From NCBI GenBank assembly GCA_026770575.1, contig MU657210.1:212375-276374 (forward strand): a stretch of 64,000 nt of DNA. Direction: 5' to 3'. Below, piece after piece: positions 30,619 through 40,035 of the stretch. This stretch comes from Pelagophyceae sp. CCMP2097 (taxonomy: Eukaryota; Sar; Pelagophyceae). Position 1 is the stretch's first letter, and every line of letters starts with the position of its first letter. Made by a program: the position numbers and the translations under genes. The notes below the pieces were generated by a model. The model was not told where the DNA came from. It worked only from the letters and a program-made list of their open reading frames with translations, and ran no database searches.

Positions 30619-32809
30619 TCAGACCATGTTGAGGAGGCGGAAGTTGTTGTGCTCGTCAAAGTACTTTTCGATCTGCTCGTCGAGGCGGCGCTGCGCGCGC
30701 GAGGCCTCGACCTTGTCGCCGGGGTAGACTTCGACGTCGCCGACGACGGCCGTCGACGCGTCGATGACATTCAGCGACTCCAGCAACCGCAGGTCCGGGA
30801 GGTACGCGTCCTTGGAGTGGTCCACGAGCAGAAAGTCGCAGGGCAGGTCCTTGAGGCGCTCGGTGATGGCCTTGCCTTCCGTGTGGACCGTACCGATCCA
30901 GATCTTCACCTTTTGCTCCAGACCCGCAAACTCCACGATCTTCGTCGCAATCGCAGCAAAGAGCTCGTCCTTCTCCACCGAGAGGAGCGTGGCGCCGGCC
31001 GGGAGGTTGCGCGCGATTCGGACGGCGGAGTAGCCGCAGTACGTCCCGAGCTCGACGCACTGCGCGGGCGAGGTGGGGTCCTTCTTTTTCTTGGCTTCAA
31101 TCGTGTTCAGCAGCCGCTGCTCGATGAGCTGGCCGCGCATGTTCCAGCGGCCCGACGCGTCCGCCGACTGCGGGAACGTCTTTGCCCAGAAGCCGTCCAT
31201 CGCCGCGAGCACCGAGTCCGCGTCGCCGGGAGTGGCGTGGGCCACCACGTGCTGCAGCAGCCGCCGCTCCTGGCCGTGCATGGCCTCGCTGCCCGTGCGC
31301 TGCACCTCGCCGCGCGCCTCCGCGGTCTCGATCAAAGCCGCGCGCTCGGCGATGGCCGACCCCGCCGGGGCGCACGCGGTGCCGTCTGTCTTGCACGCGT
31401 CGAGCATCCAGCCGCGCGTGTCCTTGACGTCGCCCGTCTGGATCGCGATCAAGTCGGCGCGCAGCTGGCCGATGGTGTCAAAGTCGGGGAACTCGTACTT
31501 CTTTTTGTCGCGCGTGATGGCCGCGACCTTGACGACGACAGCGGCCGTGCCGCACATGCCAACCTCTTTGAACGACTCAATCTCGGCGTCAAAGTCCACG
31601 GCGCGCTCCTCGACGGGGATGCCGCGCGCGCGCGCGAGCTCCATGAGCATGCGGTTCGTCGTCGAAGCCAAAATGGTGTCGGATTTTGGCGTGACGTAGA
31701 CGCCCGCGTGCGTCACGCCCACAAAGTTGCACACCGAAAACTCCTCCACGTACTTGCGCTCGCGCGAGTCGAGGTACAGCGTGGTGTTGTACCTGCGTCG
31801 AGCACGCTCAAGGGGCGACTCTAGCAAAACGGGAAAGGCGCACCCAAGCGCGTTGCATCCGTGGACCGGCTTCAGGTCGGCGGCGTAGTTCCCCGCCGCC
31901 TTGACGCCGCCAGTGCCCATGGGCGCCGCGCGGTCGTAGGCCTCCGAAACGAGGGCGGTGACGCCGGCTTCGGTGCCCTTTGACGCGGAGAAGTACGAGC
32001 CGCAGGGCGTCACAGTCACAAAGAAAGTGAACTTCTTCGCCAGCGGCGCCAGGCCGAGCATGGGCCCCGACGCGAAGAGCAGAGGCCGGATGTACAGCGA
32101 CGCCGGCGCGCCGTGCGGCGGCACGAACTCTACGTTGCGCCGGACGGCCTCGGCCACCGCGGTCAGAAACAAATCCTCCGGCACCTACGCAAACGGTGAA
32201 ATTGACGATGCGGCGACGAGCGGCACGACGGGCGCACCTCTGGCATGAGGAGGCGGTCCGCGCCGCGGGCCATGCGCTTTGCGTTCAACGCCGGGTTGCA
32301 GACGCGGACCGTGCCGTCCGCGCCGGCAAACGCCTTCAAGCCCTCAAACGCCGCGATGCCGTAGTGCCTACGAGGGTCGAAACGTCGCGGCCCGGGGGAT
32401 CTTTTTGCGTTTCGACGGGGCGACAGGTTTCCTCACAGCGCGCCCGCGTTGATGTGGAGCAGCTCGTACGGCGACGGCACAAACGACCCGGTGTCCCACT
32501 CGCCGTCCTCCCAAGTGTAGCGCACGTGGCCGTTCATCGTGCGGATGTTGAAGCCCAGCTCGTTCCACTTCAACCTACGAAGCCACTCGACGCGCGCCGC
32601 GCGAAAAGTGCATAAGGGTCTTTCGCCGCGACGAGGCAAAAAGGGCAGGCGCACGATTCGGGCTGCGCGCGCAGGAAGTAGGGCGTGTTGTACGCAAAGG
32701 CCTCGACCTCTGAGCTGAGGGGCCGACTCCGCGATGCGGCCGGCGCGGCCCGAGCCGCAACCCGCGCGCCGACCGCGCCGCGCGCGCGCGAGATCACGTT
32801 CCGCAGCAT
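30619..32809 (-). CDS. fusion: branched-chain aminotransferase (fold IV PLP) plus catechol O-methyltransferase-like domain
   Basis: Exons (minus): 32809-32694, 32574-32437, 32367-32238 and 32184-30619, all GT-AG and in phase (649 residues). If 31793-31843 is also spliced (51 nt, GTGCGC...GCAG) the length is 632. A basic presequence (MLRNVISRARGAVGARVAAR) suggests mitochondria. The BCAT part shows LHYGIAAFEGLKAFAG, the PLP lysine in GGVKAAGNYAADL and the EEFSVCNFVGV turn. Its last BCAT feature is MCGTAAVVVKVAAI. After a linker comes a Rossmann methyltransferase of COMT type: VELGTYCGYSAVRIARNL (SAM loop), LLSVEKDELFAAIA, and CDFLLVDHSKDAYLPDLRLL (metal/acceptor aspartate region). It would interconvert branched amino acids with keto acids and methylate a second substrate, possibly a product of the first reaction (inference). 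Confidence 0.88.
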
Positions 32810-33287
32810 CGTGGGGTGCGTACCGTCGGCGGTCGACAACCAAGCTTTCAAAGAGAAGCCTGGCGGGGCGCGTCTCCCTCTGGAGAATGACACCCTGATG
32901 CTCTGCGTCTTGCCTCTCGCAGGTTTTTCGCGAACCACTGAAAATGTTTGGTACAATTGTATCCGGCTTTGGAATCTTACCCCTTCTTCCTACCGCCAAC
33001 CTCAAGGTCCCCGCGCGGGTCGCAAGAGGCGCTGCCGCCAGAGGAGGAGCGCCGGGCGCGCCTCGGAGGCACCCTGGCCCCCGCTTGCGACAACTCTCTT
33101 TCCAGAGGACCGCTCTGGGCGTCAAGACAGGTCGAGGTCGGGAGCGCGTCCGTTCTCCTCGACTGCCACGTCAGTCGGAGTGCGTTCTGTCCCTTCACTT
33201 TTTAAAACTTTGGACGGGGTCATCTCCGATGCTTTTCAAAGACGCGGCAAGACAAGGCGAGGAAAGATACCTCAGAGCAGCAGTACG

Positions 33288-35474
33288 ATGCGGGGTCCCT
33301 CGTGCGCCGTCGCGGCCGCATTGGCGTTGTCCATGCTCGGCGCCGACGCCTTTGTGGCCATGCGGCACGCTTCGCCTACGACGGTGGCCTGGGCGACGAA
33401 GAAGTCTGTCGTTGCCCCGGGCGTCGCCGTGCCAAAGGCCGCCGCGGTGGCAGCGACCGTCGAGGACGCGCCGGCCGCGGCAGCCAAGGCCGCGGAAGAC
33501 GCCTTGAAAAAGGTCACCAAGGATGCCGCGGCTGCCGAGAAGGTCGCCTCAAAGGCTGTCGCCGCCGGTGTCAAGGCCGCCGAAGGCGCGGCGGCGGCTG
33601 CCGCCAAGGTGGCTGTCGCCGGGGTCAAGGTCGCCGAAGGCGCGGCGGCCGCCGTCTCCAAGGTGGCTGCGGCCGAGGCCAAGGCTTCGGAGGGCGCGGC
33701 CGCGGCGGCCGCCAAGGTGGCTACGGCCGAGGCAAAGGAAGCGGCGGCCGCCGCCAAGGCGCTGGCCGCCGAGGCGGCCGCGGCCGCCGAAGCAAAGGCG
33801 GCTGCCGCAGAGGCCAAGGCGGCCGCCGACACCAAGGCCAAAGCGGCTGCCGAAGCCACTGCCAAGGCGGCTGCCGAGGCAAAGGCGGCCACGGCTGCGG
33901 AATCCAAGGCGGTCGCGGCCGCAGAGGCCAAGTCCAAAGCGGCTGCCGAGGCCAAGGCGATGGCGGACGCTGCGGCCGGCGAGGCCAAGGCGGTGGCGGA
34001 CTCGGCCGCGACCGCGTTGGTCAAGGCTGCCGAGTCGACGCTGGCTTTGGCAGTGGCCGGCGACGACGAGGAGGCCATCGAGGCGGCTTTGAATGCGGCG
34101 AAGAAGGTTTCGGGCGTCTCCGCCGCGGCTTTGGAGGCGGCAGTGGCGGCCAAGTCGGAGCTGCTGCGCCTCGCGGCCGTCAAGGCCCAGCTCTTCGACG
34201 CGCTGCAGGCGACGGCGGCGGCGACGGAGGCCAAGGACCTGGAAGGCATCTATGCCGGTGTGGCGGCGGCGCGCAAGCTGGCCTTCCTCGAAGGTTTCGA
34301 CATCGAGTCGGAGTTGGTCCGCGCCTTGAACGTGCAGTCGTCCATCGAGGGCGCCCTCTCCATGCTCGCGGCCGTCGCGGCGGGGCCGACGACGGTCGCC
34401 GCCTGCGACGCGGCGCTCGCCGCCGCGGCGAAGAATCGGATCGGCACGGACAGCGCCGCCGTCGCGTTGGCGACGAAGCTTCGCGACACGCTCGTCCTCG
34501 ACGCGGGCACGTCCGCCTCGCGCGCGGCTTTGGCCAAGGCGTCGACGACTCGCGACGCCGCCGCGCTGGGCGCGGCCATCGAGGGCGCGGCGGCGCTGGT
34601 GAAGGCGAACCCGAAAGCGGACTTTAAGGAAATTGCGGCGGAGCTCGAGACTGCCAAGGCCATGAAGGCGGCCATCGACACCGCCGAGAATTTCCTCACC
34701 GACGCCATCGCGCACGAAGACGTGACCCTGCTGCGCGCGGCGCTGGATTCGGCGGCGACGGCGGGCGTGGCCTGGAACGCTGACTTGTGTTTAGCCGCCA
34801 ACGCAAAGGTCGAAGCCATCGCCGCCCTCTCCGCGGCGACGTCGCCGCTCCTCTGGCCGCCGGCGACGCGCCTGGCGGCGCTGCGGGCGGCTTTGGACGT
34901 GGCATCGCGCGCGGCCGTCGGTGGGTCGGCAGCGGACGCGGCGTTTATCGCTCTGGCGGACGCCGAGCGCATCTCGGCCCTCGCTGCCGCGGGCGCCGAC
35001 GTGCAGCTGCGGCGGCGCGAGGCGCAGGCGGCGAGCGTCGCCTGGCGCACGGCGCGCAAGATTTCGGCGCTGGAGGCTGCGGGTGCCAAGACCATCGAGG
35101 ACCGCCGCGGCCAAGCGCGCCAACTCGAGGCCTACCTCGCAAACCAGCGCACGTTGGCAGTCGAGGGCACGTGGGCCGACGCCGACGGCATGCCTCTTTT
35201 CGAGGTTGATGCAGGCGGCGTAGTGCGCGTCCTGCCTTCGGTTGGTTCCAACGGCGCCTGGAAGATGGTCGACGAGGGCGACTTCACTACCACCATCATC
35301 ATCACGCTCGACATGAACCGCTTCAGCGCATCCGGCGACTACCGCGGCTCGAGGCCCACGACGATCACCGGCGTCGTCGCCGGGCGCGCGTTTGACGGGA
35401 CGCAGGTGGCCAAGTCGTTCCGTCGAGACGAAGAGACTCCGTTCTCCATGAAAAAGATGGCCTTCAAGCTGTAG
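33288..35474 (+). CDS. plastid-targeted Ala/Lys-rich helical protein, 728 residues
   Basis: ATG 33288. Residues 1-22 are a signal peptide (CAVAAALALSMLGADAFVAM). Cleavage before a phenylalanine (ADA-FVA) matches the bipartite plastid signal of secondary algae. Residues about 60-260 are lysine-punctuated alanine repeats (AAAEAKAAADTKAKAAAEA), predicted as one amphipathic helix of LEA/apolipophorin style. The rest stays helical with fewer repeats (DDEEAIEAALNAAKKVSG). The last about 110 residues form a distinct beta-like domain (AVEGTWADADGMPLFEV; RFSASGDYRGSRP; KSFRRDEETPFSMKK). No introns needed. A role in thylakoid or membrane protection is only inferred from composition. Confidence 0.72.
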   Translation: MRGPSCAVAAALALSMLGADAFVAMRHASPTTVAWATKKSVVAPGVAVPKAAAVAATVEDAPAAAAKAAEDALKKVTKDAAAAEKVASKAVAAGVKAAEGAAAAAAKVAVAGVKVAEGAAAAVSKVAAAEAKASEGAAAAAAKVATAEAKEAAAAAKALAAEAAAAAEAKAAAAEAKAAADTKAKAAAEATAKAAAEAKAATAAESKAVAAAEAKSKAAAEAKAMADAAAGEAKAVADSAATALVKAAESTLALAVAGDDEEAIEAALNAAKKVSGVSAAALEAAVAAKSELLRLAAVKAQLFDALQATAAATEAKDLEGIYAGVAAARKLAFLEGFDIESELVRALNVQSSIEGALSMLAAVAAGPTTVAACDAALAAAAKNRIGTDSAAVALATKLRDTLVLDAGTSASRAALAKASTTRDAAALGAAIEGAAALVKANPKADFKEIAAELETAKAMKAAIDTAENFLTDAIAHEDVTLLRAALDSAATAGVAWNADLCLAANAKVEAIAALSAATSPLLWPPATRLAALRAALDVASRAAVGGSAADAAFIALADAERISALAAAGADVQLRRREAQAASVAWRTARKISALEAAGAKTIEDRRGQARQLEAYLANQRTLAVEGTWADADGMPLFEVDAGGVVRVLPSVGSNGAWKMVDEGDFTTTIIITLDMNRFSASGDYRGSRPTTITGVVAGRAFDGTQVAKSFRRDEETPFSMKKMAFKL

Positions 35475-35574
35475 CCAACCTCGTCGAAATGCTGCGCCGA
35501 AGACGCGCGCGGCCCTCGTAATGTTTCGACTCGAGTTCCGCCGGGGATCGACTCGAGTTTCGCCGGAGAGTGCT

Positions 35575-36259
35575 TTATCGTACAGTGTCGGGGATGTTCC
35601 TGCACAAGTCGTCAAACTCTGAGAGTGTTCGAGCGAGCTCGGCGAACTTGATATTGCCGGAGCGGACGCCGACTAGAACGGCGAGGAAGGCGTCGTAGTC
35701 GACGACAGAAGCGTCCGACATCATCGAAGAAGCCTCGGCCGCCGTCGGCCGGCAGCCCGTGCCTAAACGACGCACCACGGTGCTGCACGGGAGCCAGGGT
35801 TCGGTCCCACGCTGCTCACACTGCTCGACGAGCGTGGCGAGCTCGGCGGACGAAACGCCGGACCTCCCCGCCGTGATGGCGGCAGCCTCCTACGCGAGCC
35901 GGCATTGCATCGCCGCCACTCGTTCGACGGTATAGGGATCTATGGGCACCTGGTCTTTAAAAAGCTTGTGGACCATCTGGTCGTGCGAAGACGCGTCGAC
36001 AAAGCACTGGCGGATCGACCCCGCGTTCGGGACGCTCGAGACCTAGAAGATTTCCGGTACGCCGGGGAATCGAGCGGAATAGGCGACGATGCGTGAGCAG
36101 GGATCGAGGCCGTGGGCTGCCTCGAACGCGGCGACGCACCGCGCTCTCGAGGCGCTGCGCGTCTCGCGCTTCCCGACGGCCCTCGTTCGCCACCAGCTGC
36201 TGCTTCTCCGCCTCAAACGCCGCCTGTCGCGCCGCCAAAGCCTCCGCAGTGTACGACAT
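35575..36259 (-). CDS. helical protein of unknown function, 3 exons
   Basis: Model: exons 36259-36140, 36042-35950 and 35889-35575 (minus). Introns are 97 nt (GTGCGT...CTAG) and 60 nt (GTGCCC...GTAG), in phase 0; 175 residues. It begins MSYTAEALAARQAAFEAEKQ. Next are FVDASSHDQMVHKLFKDQ and a hydrophobic C-terminal helix (DYDAFLAVLVGVRSGN, LARTLSEFDDLCRNI). The second intron is required because a TAG interrupts the frame at its acceptor. Charged helices suggest a small complex subunit, but I do not recognise it. Confidence 0.6.
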
Positions 36260-36419
36260 CCCCAACCCCGCGCGCTCGACGCCGCGAGAGAACGCCAGTT
36301 CGTCTTTTCAAGTTGTCTTTTTGTAAAAATCAAGAAATTTGGCGATAACAAAGGTGACACTGGCACTGGCACTGGCAGCTGACGTCGGGGTCCGGGAGCC
36401 CCGGGCGCCTCTCCCGGTG

Positions 36420-37385
36420 ATGGCCCGCGGCTTGCTGGCGTGCGTGGGGACGCAGGTGCGGGGCATGACGCACGACTTTCGCGGGTGCACGCTGCCGTGG
36501 CCAGAAAAGGAGTGCAAATCCTACGCCGCGGGTCTCTCCGGAGTGCTCTACGCGCTCCCGGTCCTCTGCTGCGCGAACGCCGGTGAAGCATGGCTCTGGG
36601 TCGTCCAGGGACTCCTCAGCTGCGGCGCCGACTACGTCTTCATCGCCCGCCGCAGTGCCGTCCACGGTGAGCAGGCCGGCGTCCGAATCCAAGAGCCGGG
36701 TTTGGGCCCCAGACGGTCGACCGAGCCCTCAACGATCCCGAGACGAACCGGAGAGCCTCTCCGATGCGGACCCTCCACGGCGCCTTTGCGGTCCGGCCCC
36801 CGGAGACGGACCCCGTGCGGTCCCTTTGCGGTCCGGATTGGGTCCTCTACGGCCCCTATACGGCGCGCCCGGGGGCTCTGCGGTCCCACGCGGCCCCTCG
36901 GCAGTCCCTCTCGGCGTTCCCTATCGACGGTCCTCCCCACGGTCCCTCTCGATGGTCCCTCTCCACAGTCCCCCAAAGGCCGGTCTCCACGGCGGTCTTC
37001 CGAGCCCGGGTCGCAGGCATCGACCGCATTTTCGCGACTGGCATGACGCTGCGGCTCTGCGTGCGCGCGACGACGCACCTCTCGCCGGCGTTTACGATGT
37101 GGGCGCTGATTGCACCGATCACGTGCTTCGCGCTCGCCGCGCGGGCCAAGGCGCTCCCGTCGCCGCACGTCTGGAAGGTCCGTGTTTGCGCATTATCGTG
37201 CCCCCCCGGACCGCGGCGCGTAGGCCATGCACTGCCTCTGGCATGTCTCGGGCGCGGTCGTCGCCGCGTTCGCGAGCTGCCGCCTCCGAGCCGCTATTGA
37301 CGACAGTGGCGCCTGCCGGGCCGACGCGCTCGTAGACGCGCCCTGGAGGCTGGGCCAATGGGTGGCGGACACGCTCCTATGCTAG
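36420..37385 (+). CDS. multi-pass membrane protein, about 189 residues
   Basis: Model: exons 36420-36666, 37017-37177 and 37224-37385. Introns are 350 nt (GTGAGC...GCAG) and 46 nt (GTCCGT...GTAG); the sum is divisible by three. Hydrophobic segments: AAGLSGVLYALPVLCCANAG, AWLWVVQGLLSCGADYVF, SPAFTMWALIAPITCFALAA and CLWHVSGAVVAAFASCRL, giving about four helices. Loops are short. The first intron is the longest resolved in the window and consists largely of CGGTCC-type degenerate repeats. No family recognised. The ATG could also be at 36339. Confidence 0.6.
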
Positions 37386-37800
37386 GCCCCGCGACGGAGC
37401 CTCGCGCGGCGCCTGGGAGCTACGACGTACTCCCTCTGGCACTAGGAGTGCTGCATGTGGTGCGAGTAATCTAGATTTTGTTTGACATCCGGGGCCGCAA
37501 GGCGATCGCGGCCTCGGGGTTGCTCCGCGTCGGCGCGCCCCCGCGCGTCCTTTAAGATTTGATCAAGTCTTTAAACTTCAGTTAACGAGTTAACGAATGT
37601 TCCGGGAATCTCGGCGGCGGAAGGCTCTTCACGTCTCGACGCGCCTCGCTCCCCTCGCGGCGTCTGACTAGAGCAAGGCTCCGCGCGGATCGAGGTCGAA
37701 CCGCCTCGCGACTCTCGGACGAGGCTTGGCGCGCGTAGAGCCGCCCCTCGCGGATTGCTTCCGTCTCCGCCTCGGATTCCTCGCGTCCGCCGATATGGGT

Positions 37801-39386
37801 ATGGCCTTAAGCGGCCTCTGTTGCGCCGCCGACTGCGCGGTCTGCCTCGCCTGCAAAAGTGAGTCATCTTCTGGCCTCGCTTCTCGACGGGCCCGGTTGC
37901 GTACGCCGGCGCGCAGGTATCTGCGCCTGCTGCCCTTCTTCCTCCAAGTCCGCGCCGAGCCCCGACGCGGGCCGATGGGGTTCGTTGTGGGTCATGATCT
38001 TTGCGATCGTGGGCTCGCTGTTCCTGCAGTATTATGCGGCGCTGCATTTCAACTACAGCATTCTCGACGAGGGCTGCGACGACACCGCTTGCCGCGGCGC
38101 CGCATTGGTCTACCGCGTCTCCTGCTGCACGGCGCTTTTATTCCTCGTCAACGGCGTGGTTGCCTATGTGCACCCGCCGGCGCACGACCGCTTCTGGTTT
38201 GCGAAGGTTTTAGCGTGGCTTGCGATTTTGGGCATCTCGCTAGCCGTGCCAAGCGCCGTCTTCGACCTGCGCGGCTTTGCCTGGCTGGCCAGAATCGGCG
38301 CGTTCGCCTTTGTCGTGGTGCAGCAGGTTTTGCTCATCGATCTTGCTTATCACGTCAACGACACTCTGGTGACGCTTGCCGACTCTGGGGAAGTCAGCCT
38401 CTGGTGCGGCGTGCCGAGCCCGTTGGTCGCTTTAATCACCGCTGCGTGCGGCCTCTTCTCCGTGGCCGTGGCGGGCACGGCGCTGCTCTTTGTCTACTTT
38501 AATATGAACTGCGCGGGGCCGTTCATCATCCTGGTATTACACCCGCGCCCAAGCGACGGTCCTTTGAGACCTCGCCGAGAGAGGCTCCTGCGGACGCGCG
38601 CTCGTAGGTGGTCACGTGTTTCGGCGTCGTGATCGCGACGCTGTGTCAGCTTTTCGCCTCAAAAGATTCAAATCTACTCACATCGAGCGTCGTCGCCTCG
38701 TACGCCACGTACCTCGCCGCCGCCGCGCTCGCCGCGAACCCCGTCGACAAGTGCAACGCCGTTTCTGCTACGGGCAAAGACTGGCTCTCCATCGCCCTCG
38801 GCATCGGGTTTACAGCCATCGCCCTACTCTACACGTGCTACTCGGCGTCGTCGCAAGTCGCCTACTTGAAGGACGGCCGCGGCGCCGCGAGCGCGGCGCC
38901 GGGCGGGGCCATGATGACGCGCGTTCTGGCCGCGGCGATGCCCGAAGGCGAGCGGGTCTATGGTGCCGAAGCCGCCAACGAGGCCGGCGCCCAACCCGAC
39001 GACGCGCCGCAGAAGACGCGCTTCGACGTCGTCGCGTTCAACGCCGTCATGGCGCTGATGGCTATGATGGTTGCGCGCTGCGTCGAAGAGGGTCGAAAAC
39101 TCGGACCGTCGCAGGAACGACATGGTCGGAACGTCGGACATTTGCGGGAACGACGGAGCAGAGTCGCGCGCGTCAGAGGCGAGGGCGCGGCCATCGACCG
39201 CTGCTCCCGTAGGTTTCAATGGTGCTGACGAACTGGGGTTCCATCCCAAAGGCGCGGGGCGCGCAGACGCCACAGGCCGGCAACGTGGCCATGTGGATGC
39301 AGGCCGCCGCGCAGTGGACGGCCCTGCTTCTATACGTCTGGACAAGCGTCGCGCCCGCGCTCTGCCCGGACCGCGACTTCTCATGA
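37801..39386 (+). CDS. SERINC/TMS1 family membrane protein
   Basis: Model: exons 37801-37858, 37917-38533, 38608-39069 and 39213-39386. Introns are 58, 74 and 143 nt, GT-AG; 436 residues. The family hallmarks are present: a Cys-rich N-terminus (SGLCCAADCAVCLACKS, then ICACCPSSSK), helix FFL-type VMIFAIVGSLFLQYYAAL, the CDDTACRGAALVYRVSCCTA loop, NMNCAGPFIILVV, the NPVDKCNA segment, and the C-terminal MVLTNWGS ... RDF. About ten membrane segments fit. SERINC proteins are endomembrane/plasma-membrane proteins linked to serine incorporation into lipids and lipid scrambling; the exact activity is debated. Downstream lie repeats R1 and R2. Confidence 0.93.
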
Positions 39387-39429
39387 GCACGTCCCATAAC
39401 CTTTCCCGCCCTTTTCCCTTTAATTTCCC

Positions 39430-39477
39430 TTGCTTGCTTAAGATCCACCCTGGGTGGGGCTGGCCCAAGAGGGAATA
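39430..39477 (+). repeat. dispersed repeat R1, copy 2
   Basis: Same orientation and about 94 percent identical over 47 bases to 12642-12690. It is followed 14 nt later by repeat R2, which suggests one composite element. Confidence 0.75.
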
Positions 39478-39490
39478 ACCGCCGAACCCG

Positions 39491-39573
39491 AGTCAAAGGT
39501 TGGCAACCAGGCCTAGAGACCCGGAGCCAAGGCCTCGGAGAGCGCGTCAGCACATATCATAGCGCGGCGTCTC
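39491..39573 (+). repeat. dispersed repeat R2, copy 1
   Basis: Shares CGGAGCCAAGGCCTCGGAGA and the following GCGCGTCAGCACATAT with 58559-58640. The two copies align over about 80 bases with few differences and a 3-nt indel (CAT) after the ATAT. Confidence 0.8.
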
Positions 39574-39772
39574 CCTTCGCTCGTTCAGGAATAATTCCTA
39601 ACCACTGGCAATGCACGTTTACATGTAGGAATCCTAACCAATATCACTCATGAATCTTGACCTTCCAGAGTCCGCCGTCGCCCGTTTTTCGGGGCGCTGG
39701 GGTCCGAGGCTGCCCAATGCCGTCGGAAGAGGACGGCGACGTCTTGGGCCAGCCTTCCGGTTCGGGTTGACA

Positions 39773-39794
39773 TAGGAATTCCTAGGAATTCGTA
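39773..39794. repeat. dispersed palindrome TAGGAATTCCTA, copy 2, with an adjacent variant
   Basis: Exact copy at 39773-39784, overlapped by the variant TAGGAATTCGTA at 39783-39794. Confidence 0.85.
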
Positions 39795-40035
39795 GCGTTA
39801 GACAGTTCAAAGTCAAGAATCGCCGGAAAATTTTCGGTTACAGCAGGAAAAAATCCTTACTCCGGCAACAAGTTGATTGTTCTGTCGGTCCCTCGGCGAA
39901 TCAGGCGCGCGCGCGTGGGGCGCGGCCGCGCGAGGCTGACGGAAAGGGACCGCGGCCCTTCCGAAGCGATACTCCAAAGAGGCGGCGCGGGATTCGACCC
40001 GCGGGTCTCGTTTCGAATAAATCTTCCGTTGGCGG

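Larger units (their letters stand above)
39387..40035. other. repeat-rich intergenic stretch
   Basis: Holds repeat R1 (39430-39477), repeat R2 (39491-39573) and several AGGAATTCCT-type palindromes (39586-39600, 39626-39636, 39773-39794). AT-richer than its flanks, no gene supported. It looks like a decayed mobile-element insertion between two genes. Confidence 0.6.

Noticed and set aside
33302..34715. Long glycine- or arginine-rich frames on both strands over 33302-34715
   Set aside because: Shadows of the periodic Ala-Lys codons of the plastid-targeted protein; low complexity in step with the repeat.
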